From: Alphaproteobacteria bacterium
Lineage (GTDB): Bacteria > Pseudomonadota > Alphaproteobacteria > JABAAW01
Reading direction: 5' to 3'
DNA: 6,387 bases
NCBI GenBank assembly: GCA_014238625.1
Contig: JABAAS010000069.1
Location: 1 to 6,387, forward strand
In this document: positions 1-5,869 of the stretch, one piece after another
How positions within the stretch are numbered: the stretch's first letter is position 1
Layout: every line of letters begins with the position of its first letter
The notes under the pieces: model-generated
Database searches by the model: none
Seen by the model: only the letters and a program-made list of their open reading frames with translations
What the model was told of the DNA's origin: nothing
Made by a program: the position numbers and the translations under genes

Positions 1-173
1 CGATTGACACAGCCGAGCCTGAATTTTCTGCATGGCGTTGGTTACCATTAGTTGATCTGACAGCCTCGATTGTTCCTTTCAAGGCGGAGGTTTATGCTTC
101 TGTTGTTTCTTTTGCGCAAGATTTTCTTTCGTCCAGAGCAGAGGAGCCGATGTTAGATAGGGTTACAGATTAG
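1..173 (+). CDS. rppH: RNA pyrophosphohydrolase RppH (Nudix), 3' end only
   Basis: The reading frame starting at base 3 is open to a TAG at 171-173 and gives 56 C-terminal residues; the start and the Nudix box lie upstream of the window. RppH removes pyrophosphate from the 5' triphosphate end of mRNAs in the cytoplasm, which opens them to RNase E decay. The identification rests on the conserved C-terminal blocks of the family: EPEFSAWRW, a short linker with LVDLTASIVPFK, then EVY and an amphipathic helix. In RppH proteins the corresponding stretch is EF-x-WRW followed by a leucine-rich linker and VPFK-x-x-VY. The catalytic residues cannot be checked because they are outside the window. Only 3 nt separate its stop from the uvrB GTG, so the two genes probably share a transcript. 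Another Nudix hydrolase (Ap4A hydrolase type, essentially the same family) is the only realistic alternative. Confidence 0.85.
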   Translation, partial: IDTAEPEFSAWRWLPLVDLTASIVPFKAEVYASVVSFAQDFLSSRAEEPMLDRVTD

Positions 174-176
174 TTT

Positions 177-2360
177 GTGTTAGACCTTGCGACTCCATTG
201 CCCAAGCCGCGCGATAGAGCGGGACAAGCGAACTATACGCTACATTCAGACTACCATCCGTCTGGTGATCAGCCACAGGCTATCAGGGAATTAGTTTCGA
301 GTTTGACTTCGTTGAATCGAGATCAGGTTTTGCTAGGTGTCACTGGTTCTGGTAAGACATTTACGATAGCGCATGTTATCCGCGAGCTACGCCGCACGGC
401 ATTAGTTTTAGCACCGAATAAGACATTGGCAGCGCAGCTTTACGGAGAACTGAAGGGATTTTTTCCAGCAAACGCTGTTGAGTATTTTGTTTCCTACTAC
501 GATTACTATCAGCCTGAGGCTTATGTTGCGCGTTCGGATACTTACATAGAGAAGGAAGCGACGATCAACGAGCAGATAGATCGCATGCGCCATAGTGCTA
601 CGCGTGCGTTGTTAGAGCGTACGGACACGATTATAGTTGCCTCTGTTTCGTGCATTTATGGTTTGGGAGCTGTTGAGACTTACGCTCGTTTAGTGATTGA
701 TCTTGTTTCTGGCGAGCGTTTTGAGCAACGTAAGCTGTTACTAGACTTAGTATCGCTTCAGTATAAACGCAATGATCATGATTTTCAGCGAGGCACTTTT
801 CGCGTTCGTGGTGATCGTGTAGATATTTTTCCGAGTCATCTTGAGGACTGCGCTTGGCGAGTTTGTTTTTTTGGTGATGATATAGAGCGTATAGATTCGT
901 TCGATCCATTGACTGGCTCTTTGTTGGAATCGCTTTCGCGTATCAGAGTTTATGCAAATTCGCACTATGTGACCCCTCGCCCGACACTTCGTCGTGCTAT
1001 GGAGAGCATCCGTGTAGAACTAGCGGAGCGTTTGGCATCACTGAATTCAGACGGTAGATTGCTAGAGGCTCAGCGACTAGAACAGCGTACTAATTTTGAT
1101 TTAGAGATGCTAGAGACGACGGGTATTTGTCAGGGCATAGAGAATTACTCTCGTCACTTAACTGGTCGCGAAGTTGGCGAGCCGCCTCCGACTCTTTTCG
1201 AGTATTTACCGCCGGATGCTTTGTTAATTGTTGATGAGAGCCATGTGACGGTACCGCAACTAGGCGGAATGTATCGAGGTGATTTCAGTCGCAAATCTAC
1301 GCTCAGCGAGCATGGCTTTCGTCTTCCTTCTTGCATGGATAATCGCCCATTAAAGTTTGAGGAATGGACGAGCATGCGCCCGCAAACAATTTTTGTATCT
1401 GCGACTCCTGGCGATTGGGAGACTGAGCGTTCTGGTAATTTTGTTGTAGAGCAGATTATCCGTCCTACTGGTTTGCTTGATCCTGAGTGTTTTGTGCGCC
1501 CTTCTGAGAATCAGGTAGACGACTTGATATCGGAATGTCGTTCTTGTGCGGATAAGCAGCATCGAGTTTTGGTAACGACTTTAACGAAACGCATGGCTGA
1601 GGACTTGACGGAGTATTTATCGGAGGCTGGTTTGCGCGTGCGCTATTTGCATTCAGATATCGACACATTGGAGCGAATAGCGATTATCACGGATTTGCGT
1701 CGCGGAGTTTTTGACATTTTGGTAGGCATTAATTTATTGCGAGAGGGTTTAGACATCCCCGAATGTTCGTTAGTTGTCATTTTGGATGCGGACAAGGAGG
1801 GTTTTTTGCGTTCGAAACGCTCTCTGATTCAAACGATAGGTCGCGCAGCGCGTCATGTTGACGGTCGAGTTATTTTATACGCAGACAAGCGAACAGCTGC
1901 GTTGGATTATGCTCTTGAGGAGACGCAGAATCGTCGGGAGAAGCAGCTAGCTTATAACTTAAGTTGTGGCATCACGCCTCGTAGCATTAAGAAATCGATC
2001 AACGAGATTTTAGCATCGAGTAGCGAGCAAGATCGCATAACCCTTAGCGAGCAGGAAGATATTCCCGATGTTGCTCGCACGACCGCATTAGGAGATTACT
2101 TGAAGGTTTTGGAAAAGGGTATGCGCTCGCATGCCAGCGAGATGAATTTCGAACGAGCGGCACTACTCCGAGATGAGATAGGTAGACTTAGCGGCAAGGA
2201 TTTTTCGATGCCTCTTTCGGTTTTGGATATAGACCGTGGCATATTAGACGAGTGCCTAGATCGTCTAGGAGCGATAGGGAAGGGTAGTGGCAAGAAGAGT
2301 ATAAGTGTTAAAAATATATCGAGGGATGCGAGAAAGCAGGGAAGAGCTGCGCAAAGATAG
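177..2360 (+). CDS. uvrB: Excinuclease ABC subunit B, UvrB
   Basis: UvrB is the damage-verifying helicase-like subunit of nucleotide excision repair: UvrA loads it onto DNA, and it then recruits UvrC for incision. The 727-residue protein is complete. Visible parts in order are the N-terminal signature HSDYHPSGDQPQAI (23-36), Walker A GVTGSGKT (54-61), the damage-probing beta-hairpin region rich in Tyr (about 107-131, YYDYYQPEAY onward), DESH Walker B (353-356), helicase motif V region LLREGLDIPE (520-529), motif VI QTIGRAAR (552-559) and the C-terminal UVR domain that contacts UvrC (about 640-672). It exceeds the 673 residues of E. coli UvrB because of a roughly 17-residue N-terminal lead and a roughly 55-residue basic tail after the UVR domain. 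The GTG at 177 has no clear Shine-Dalgarno sequence (a GAGGAG lies about 30 nt upstream), so reinitiation after the rppH stop is likely. A later start near residue 15-20 cannot be excluded. All catalytic motifs are intact. Confidence 0.98.
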   Translation: MLDLATPLPKPRDRAGQANYTLHSDYHPSGDQPQAIRELVSSLTSLNRDQVLLGVTGSGKTFTIAHVIRELRRTALVLAPNKTLAAQLYGELKGFFPANAVEYFVSYYDYYQPEAYVARSDTYIEKEATINEQIDRMRHSATRALLERTDTIIVASVSCIYGLGAVETYARLVIDLVSGERFEQRKLLLDLVSLQYKRNDHDFQRGTFRVRGDRVDIFPSHLEDCAWRVCFFGDDIERIDSFDPLTGSLLESLSRIRVYANSHYVTPRPTLRRAMESIRVELAERLASLNSDGRLLEAQRLEQRTNFDLEMLETTGICQGIENYSRHLTGREVGEPPPTLFEYLPPDALLIVDESHVTVPQLGGMYRGDFSRKSTLSEHGFRLPSCMDNRPLKFEEWTSMRPQTIFVSATPGDWETERSGNFVVEQIIRPTGLLDPECFVRPSENQVDDLISECRSCADKQHRVLVTTLTKRMAEDLTEYLSEAGLRVRYLHSDIDTLERIAIITDLRRGVFDILVGINLLREGLDIPECSLVVILDADKEGFLRSKRSLIQTIGRAARHVDGRVILYADKRTAALDYALEETQNRREKQLAYNLSCGITPRSIKKSINEILASSSEQDRITLSEQEDIPDVARTTALGDYLKVLEKGMRSHASEMNFERAALLRDEIGRLSGKDFSMPLSVLDIDRGILDECLDRLGAIGKGSGKKSISVKNISRDARKQGRAAQR

Positions 2361-2388
2361 TTATTATTTCTTTGCTGTTGCTTTTTTT
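2351..2388 (+). terminator. Possible weak intrinsic terminator of uvrB
   Basis: A perfect 7-bp inverted repeat, GCAAAGA at 2351-2357 and TCTTTGC at 2369-2375, encloses an 11-nt loop that holds the uvrB TAG stop and the TAA stop of the convergent gene. Seven T residues follow at 2382-2388, 6 nt beyond the stem, rather far for a textbook terminator. The stem is short and not GC-rich, so termination would be weak. The T run also encodes two lysines of the opposing transferase's tail. This is the only hairpin-plus-T arrangement I found at the convergent junction. Confidence 0.35.
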
Positions 2389-3488
2389 GGTGTAGCCCGC
2401 ATCCATAGCAATAGCACCACCACGACTCCTCCAGCGAGCGCAACTGAGGCAATTTCGTTCAACATACGGTTGTTTTGCACAGCCCATAGAGTTAGCAAGA
2501 CCAAGCAACTATTTGCGATAGCGACAGCCTTCGCTATCGAGTCGTGGCTCCGTCCTTTTTGCAAGGCTATTTTATAAAAATGTTTTTTGTGTGGCTTCCA
2601 CCACTTCTCTCTACGCACTATGCGCAGCAACAGAGTTAGACCGGCGTCGCAGTAATAGTACATAGGCAAGATTACGGAGGCTTCCCAGTAACCGTAGCTA
2701 CTGCATAGTAATATTAGGCAAGCAAGGAAAAACCCAATTGGCACGCTACCTGCGTCGCCTAGAAATATTTTTGCTGGATGCCAATTACAAAACAGAAAAC
2801 CAATTGCTGTAGCCATAAGAATCATAGCAGGGAATCCTATTTCGATGAAGAAATATAAATCTTTAGTAACGAGTGTTATTGCCGCCAAACCGAATGCAAT
2901 TGCAATAGTTTGCACTGCGCTCATTCCGTCGGAGCCGTCCATAAAATTGAAGAAATTTGTGAAGGTTACAATAAATAAGAATGCAAACAATTGATCTAGC
3001 CAGAAAGGCGCATATCCTAAGAGTATATCACCTGGCAATGCTTTAGTAATTAGCAGAGCGGCGATTATTTGCACTGCCAGCCGATATACAACGCCCTTTG
3101 GTTTCATGTCATCGGTGAAAGACGAGAATGATAGAACGAGTAGCAAGAGCAAAAATGAGAAAGAATGAGTTAAGCCGCTAGTAAGCAAAATCAAAGACGA
3201 GAAAGAATATGTTATATCTAGAATAGGAGGGAAGATTGGCAACCATGTTATTGGGAAGAATTTTTCTATCAGCAGTGCGCTAACTATCACAAGTACGATG
3301 ACTCCTCCTGCGCCATGCGGTATTTTGCCTTTATGATTAGAGGAATCATTAGGTATGGCGAAGCATTTGTATTTTTTTAGGAACGGTATTGATGCGATGA
3401 TCAAGCTATAGGTTGTCACCGCAAGAAACGAGACGACTGCTATTAGGAAAGCGGCGGGCGAGAAGAAAATGTCAGCGAGTAATGCCAT
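2364..3488 (-). CDS. Polyprenyl-phosphate sugar-1-phosphate transferase, WecA/WbpL-like (glycosyltransferase family 4)
   Basis: This integral membrane enzyme belongs to the MraY/WecA/WbpL superfamily, which moves a HexNAc-1-phosphate from a UDP-sugar onto undecaprenyl phosphate on the cytoplasmic face, starting O-antigen, capsule or other lipid-linked glycan synthesis. The 374 residues are mostly hydrophobic helices. Family marks seen are IPNDSSNHKGKIPHGAGG (45-62), the magnesium-binding DD (126-127), NFFNFMDGSDG (178-188), FLGDAGS (242-248), an Asp at 281 before LLLRIVRREKWW, and the His-box HKKHFY (300-305). The RREKWW/His-box form resembles WbpL and WecA more than MraY, so a surface-glycan role is likelier than peptidoglycan. 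The exact sugar cannot be read from sequence. The ATG at 3486-3488 is chosen because the first membrane helix follows directly; no clear Shine-Dalgarno is present. It ends in tandem TAA TAA stops and a Lys-rich tail. It is transcribed alone, convergent to uvrB and divergent from the ABC operon. Its codon use differs clearly from the + strand genes (see findings). Confidence 0.9.
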   Translation of the reverse strand: MALLADIFFSPAAFLIAVVSFLAVTTYSLIIASIPFLKKYKCFAIPNDSSNHKGKIPHGAGGVIVLVIVSALLIEKFFPITWLPIFPPILDITYSFSSLILLTSGLTHSFSFLLLLLVLSFSSFTDDMKPKGVVYRLAVQIIAALLITKALPGDILLGYAPFWLDQLFAFLFIVTFTNFFNFMDGSDGMSAVQTIAIAFGLAAITLVTKDLYFFIEIGFPAMILMATAIGFLFCNWHPAKIFLGDAGSVPIGFFLACLILLCSSYGYWEASVILPMYYYCDAGLTLLLRIVRREKWWKPHKKHFYKIALQKGRSHDSIAKAVAIANSCLVLLTLWAVQNNRMLNEIASVALAGGVVVVLLLWMRATPKKATAKK

Positions 3489-3514
3489 AACGGAAGTGTA
3501 TATATTACTTGATC

Positions 3515-3545
3515 ATTATAAAATAGCTAATAATACAAATAGCAA
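3515..3545 (-). promoter_or_regulatory. Candidate promoter for the WecA/WbpL-like gene
   Basis: Reading the minus strand, a perfect TATAAT lies at 3520-3515, about 26 nt before the ATG, which would give a short leader of about 20 nt. The best upstream hexamer is TTGCTA (3545-3540, four of six matches to the -35 consensus), but the spacer would be 19 nt, longer than ideal. The -10 is persuasive and the -35 is weak. Confidence 0.4.
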
Positions 3546-3570
3546 AGACATTTAACGAATAGCTAATAAT
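3522..3570. repeat. 13-bp direct repeat upstream of the transferase gene
   Basis: AATAGCTAATAAT occurs exactly at 3522-3534 and again at 3558-3570, a period of 36 bp. A third partial copy, AAATAGC, sits between them at 3537-3543. The copies lie just upstream of, and partly inside, the candidate minus-strand promoter. They could be regulator sites or the remains of a small local duplication. Confidence 0.55.
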
Positions 3571-3616
3571 CGCATGCTTTCTTTTGCCACTACCTTTGCA
3601 ATTGCCTTTTCATTGA

Positions 3617-3630
3617 TATTAATGTTAATA
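3617..3630. promoter_or_regulatory. Small inverted repeat, possible operator
   Basis: TATTAA and TTAATA form a perfect 6-bp inverted repeat around a TG centre, about 95 nt upstream of the substrate-binding protein start. The size suits a dimeric DNA-binding protein, but AT-rich palindromes of this length arise easily by chance, and no regulator gene is visible in the window. Confidence 0.2.
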
Positions 3631-3707
3631 CAGAGTCTTACACATATCCTTGCACATAGCCTTTCACTTGCGTGAGCGAAGATAGGCATAATGGCTTTTG
3701 ACTTTAT

Positions 3708-3714
3708 AGAGGAG
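3708..3714 (+). promoter_or_regulatory. Shine-Dalgarno that sets the substrate-binding protein start
   Basis: AGAGGAG ends 9 nt before the ATG at 3724. This favours 3724 over the in-frame ATG at 3691, which has only a weak AGG-containing stretch before it. Starting at 3691 would add 11 acidic or hydrophobic residues ahead of the basic signal-peptide n-region. Confidence 0.75.
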
Positions 3715-3723
3715 ATATTTCCC

Positions 3724-4797
3724 ATGGTAGAAAAAATAACGAAGAAATCAGTTTTTCTGAATAATAGCGTAGCTCGCTTTTTTACGCGTAACAAACGAAC
3801 CAGCATAGTTGCGACCTGTAGCTTGGCATTTGTAGCGACTTGCGTTTTTGTATTTGTTGCGGTTTGTTGCTTGTTTTATCCTAGCTCTGCTGGCGCGGAA
3901 GAGAAAGGCAAAGTCCTTGCGATTACGGACATCGTAGAGCATCCTGCATTAACGGCAGTGAGGGAGGGTATTTTGGAGACCCTAGCGGAGAAAGGTTTTG
4001 TAGAGGGAGAGAACTTGACGGTTATCTACGAGAGTGCGCAGGGCAATGTTGCGACCGCGCAGCAGATAGCCGATTCGTTTGTTTCTAAGAAACCTGATGT
4101 AATAGTCGGTATAGCTACACCTTCTGCGCAAGCGTTAGTTGGAGCTACTCGTAAAATCCCGATAGTTTTTTCTGCTGTCACGGACCCGGTAGGAGCAGAT
4201 TTGATTCCGCAAATGAGAAAGCCCGGAGGCAATGTTACTGGCGTTAGCGATCTCTCTCCGATCGACAAACACCTTAAGCTTATTCGCAAGATTACGCCGA
4301 AGGTGCGCACATTAGGAGTTATCTACAATGCTGGCGAGGCGAACTCTGTTTCGCTAGTCAAACTGATTCGCGAGTATTCTAGTAAGAACAAACTAGAGAT
4401 AAAAGAGGCGACGGTTGCGAAATCATCAGAGGTTTCACAAGCGACGCAAAGTTTGGTTGGTAAGGTAGATGCGCTTTATGTTCCGACGGACAACACGGTT
4501 GTCTCTGCTTTTGAGTCTGTAGTTCGAGTAGCGAGCGAGGCGAAGCTAGCTATTTATGCAGGCGATACGGATAGCGTTAACCGCGGAGCTTTAGCGGCAC
4601 TAGGCTTTAACTATAAGGATGTTGGCAAGCAGACGGGAGAGATTGTTGCCAGAGTTCTTAAGGGTAAAAAAGCTGGCTCGATCAACGCGGAGGGCGTTGA
4701 GATTACCGAGCTTTACTTGAATCAAGGTAAGGCTGACGAGCTTGGCATCAAGTTTGGTAAGAAGCTACTTAAAGAAGCGAAGAAAGTGGTGCGCTAG
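3724..4797 (+). CDS. ABC transporter substrate-binding protein, TrpX-like (ABC_sub_bind family)
   Basis: This is an exported solute receptor of the family known as ABC_sub_bind or DUF534, whose best-known member is pneumococcal TrpX. From the ATG at 3724 it has 357 residues. The N-terminus has a long basic n-region (RNKR at 22-25), a hydrophobic core (about 28-51) and a likely signal peptidase I site after AGA at 56-58. I see no good lipobox, so it is probably a free periplasmic protein. Two type I periplasmic-binding lobes follow. Family signatures are VIVGIATPSAQAL (126-138), VFSAVTDPVGADL (148-160), KPGGNVTGVSD (166-176), GVIYNAGEANS (198-208), VDALYVPTDNTV (248-259) and GDTDSVNRGALAALGFNY (280-297). 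It is the first gene of the importer operon and is followed by a large stem-loop. The ligand may be an aromatic amino acid by analogy with TrpX, but related proteins bind other solutes, so specificity is open. A start at 3691 would give 368 residues. Confidence 0.93.
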   Translation: MVEKITKKSVFLNNSVARFFTRNKRTSIVATCSLAFVATCVFVFVAVCCLFYPSSAGAEEKGKVLAITDIVEHPALTAVREGILETLAEKGFVEGENLTVIYESAQGNVATAQQIADSFVSKKPDVIVGIATPSAQALVGATRKIPIVFSAVTDPVGADLIPQMRKPGGNVTGVSDLSPIDKHLKLIRKITPKVRTLGVIYNAGEANSVSLVKLIREYSSKNKLEIKEATVAKSSEVSQATQSLVGKVDALYVPTDNTVVSAFESVVRVASEAKLAIYAGDTDSVNRGALAALGFNYKDVGKQTGEIVARVLKGKKAGSINAEGVEITELYLNQGKADELGIKFGKKLLKEAKKVVR

Positions 4798-4836
4798 CGC
4801 TGTTGCTGCACCGACAACAAAGAAACTACTTTTGCT

Positions 4837-4890
4837 CCCCTGTCTCTCTTGTCCGTGCGCCGCGAGCGGTTGCACGATGAGGGGCAGGGG
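4837..4890 (+). promoter_or_regulatory. Operon-internal GC-rich stem-loop (attenuator or mRNA-stabilising hairpin)
   Basis: In the 153-nt gap between the substrate-binding protein and permease genes, CCCCTGTCTCTC (4837-4848) pairs with GAGGGGCAGGGG (4879-4890) over 12 bp with two G-U wobbles. Across an internal loop a second stem continues: GTGC 4855-4858 with GCAC 4872-4875, then CCG 4860-4862 with CGG 4867-4869 around a CGAG tetraloop. The sequence after it is U-rich but interrupted (TTTAGTTATTTTAG from 4891), so it is a leaky terminator at best. In many ABC importer operons such hairpins protect or partly terminate the binding-protein message, giving more receptor than membrane components; that role is inferred here. 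Confidence 0.6.
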
Positions 4891-4935
4891 TTTAGTTATT
4901 TTAGTATTTCAGAGCTCTAGCAAGGTGCGGGAAGT

Positions 4936-4941
4936 GGGGAG
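4936..4941 (+). promoter_or_regulatory. Shine-Dalgarno for the permease GTG start
   Basis: GGGGAG ends 9 nt before the GTG at 4951. It supports the GTG as the true start, since the first membrane segment begins within about ten residues of it. Confidence 0.65.
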
Positions 4942-4950
4942 TAGAAGTTA

Positions 4951-5865
4951 GTGAGTGCGATAGCCTTTGCGGGAGCTTTAGAGTTAGGATTTCTCTATGG
5001 TATTGTTGCTGTAGGAGTTTTTCTTTCGTTTCGCATATTTAATTTTCCCGACCTTACTGTTGACGGCAGTTTTCCTCTAGGTGCGGCTGTTGCTGGAGTT
5101 TTGCTAGTTTCTGGTTGGGGAGGCGTATTGGGCGCGTGGTTCAGCCTTTTTCTTGCTTTAGTTGCGGGTTTTTTAGCGGGTTTTACGACTGCGTGGCTTA
5201 ACCAGCGTTTTGGCATTTTGCACCTTCTTGCCTCGATACTTACGATGATGGCACTTTACTCGATTAATTTGCGTATTATGGGTAGACCTAACATCGCTCT
5301 TTTGAGCAAAGACACGATAGTCGAGTCTTTTCCAGACATCGCCTCTTTATATAAGGGGCCTATGGTTATGTTATTTTTTGCGTTGCTAGTTTTTGTGGCG
5401 CTTGCGTATTTTTTATCGACCAGACAGGGTTTGAGTTTTCGCGCGACTGGAGCCAATCCTCGCATGGCTCTTTCGATGGGAGTTTCGGTTCGCCATTGCA
5501 CATATTGGGGATTAGGCATATCGAACGCTCTTGTTGCTTTAGCGGGAGCATTATTTGTTCACTTGAATCGCTTTGCGGATGTTACTTTAGGTTTTGGAGT
5601 TATCATATTAGGTTTAGCGGCGGTTATTTCTGGCGAGAGTCTTCTTCGCCCGAGGGGTATTATTTTAGCGATTTTGTCTTGTTTTGTAGGAGCTGTTCTT
5701 TATCGTTTAGTAATTGCTTGGGCATTGAACGCGGACTTTTTAGGTTTTCGCGCCTCCGACTTGAATTTTTTAACTGCGTTGCTAGTTGCGCTAGCTCTGA
5801 TAGCTCCTCGCTTAGGTTTAGGTATTAATCTCCGTACCAAGTTGAGAAGTATTGTAAGAAAGTAG
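4951..5865 (+). CDS. ABC transporter permease, TrpY-like (BPD_transp_2 family)
   Basis: This is the inner-membrane channel subunit of the importer. Its 304 residues contain about eight or nine hydrophobic segments (roughly 9-30, 41-56, 59-81, 86-108, 136-154, 184-205, 212-228, 233-256 and 271-290). Hallmarks of the branched-chain/TrpY-type permease family are the N-terminal FNFPDLTVDGSFPLGAA (30-46) and the cytoplasmic ATPase-contact loop FRATGANPRMALSMGVS (163-179), followed by a glycine- and alanine-rich helix. Length and topology fit a complete member, and no frame break is visible. Translation begins at a GTG with a good Shine-Dalgarno. The stop is 4 nt before the GTG of the ATPase gene, which suggests translational coupling. 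It should work as a homodimer with the receptor upstream and the ATPase downstream. The general role is secure, but the solute is not determined. Confidence 0.94.
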   Translation: MSAIAFAGALELGFLYGIVAVGVFLSFRIFNFPDLTVDGSFPLGAAVAGVLLVSGWGGVLGAWFSLFLALVAGFLAGFTTAWLNQRFGILHLLASILTMMALYSINLRIMGRPNIALLSKDTIVESFPDIASLYKGPMVMLFFALLVFVALAYFLSTRQGLSFRATGANPRMALSMGVSVRHCTYWGLGISNALVALAGALFVHLNRFADVTLGFGVIILGLAAVISGESLLRPRGIILAILSCFVGAVLYRLVIAWALNADFLGFRASDLNFLTALLVALALIAPRLGLGINLRTKLRSIVRK

Positions 5866-5869
5866 TTTA

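Larger units (their letters stand above)
3489..3723. other. Divergent intergenic region between transferase and ABC operon
   Basis: This AT-rich stretch should carry the promoters of both divergent units. It holds a TATAAT-type box on the minus strand, a 13-bp direct repeat, an inverted repeat TATTAA-TG-TTAATA and a small TCAC/GTGA hairpin at 3664-3675. I found no convincing -35/-10 pair for the + strand operon; TTGATA at 3613-3618 is the best -35-like hexamer but lacks a good partner. No open frame in this region resembles a known protein, and I see no RNA gene. Confidence 0.6.

Noticed and set aside
2336..2350. A GCAG/CTGC hairpin that could terminate the minus-strand transferase.
   Set aside because: The stem is only 4 bp and the following minus-strand T tract is interrupted, so it is no better than chance.
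2305..2577. A 90-residue + strand open frame over the uvrB/transferase junction.
   Set aside because: It is an out-of-frame shadow of uvrB's end and antisense to the transferase C-terminus; it has no Shine-Dalgarno and no domain.
2364..3488. The transferase as a horizontally acquired glycan-island gene.
   Set aside because: Its codon shift combines TTC with AAA, which strand skew explains better than foreign origin, and no island or mobile genes are nearby.
3602..3650. Possible + strand promoters for the ABC operon built on TTGCCT or TTGATA.
   Set aside because: No hexamer pair at 16-18 nt spacing reaches a good match in both boxes, so no specific promoter is annotated.
3552..3806. An 84-residue minus-strand open frame across the divergent intergenic region.
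   Set aside because: It runs antisense through the receptor's signal peptide and ribosome site, its composition is odd, and it has no recognisable motif.
3811..3873. Lipoprotein signal (cysteines in the receptor's hydrophobic core).
   Set aside because: None of the cysteines has the small residue at -1 expected of a lipobox, whereas an AGA signal peptidase I site follows the core.
4742..4951. A 69-residue + strand open frame bridging the end of the substrate-binding protein gene and the gap.
   Set aside because: It overlaps the receptor's 3' end in another frame, runs through the stem-loop, has no ribosome site of its own and has no protein-like domain pattern.
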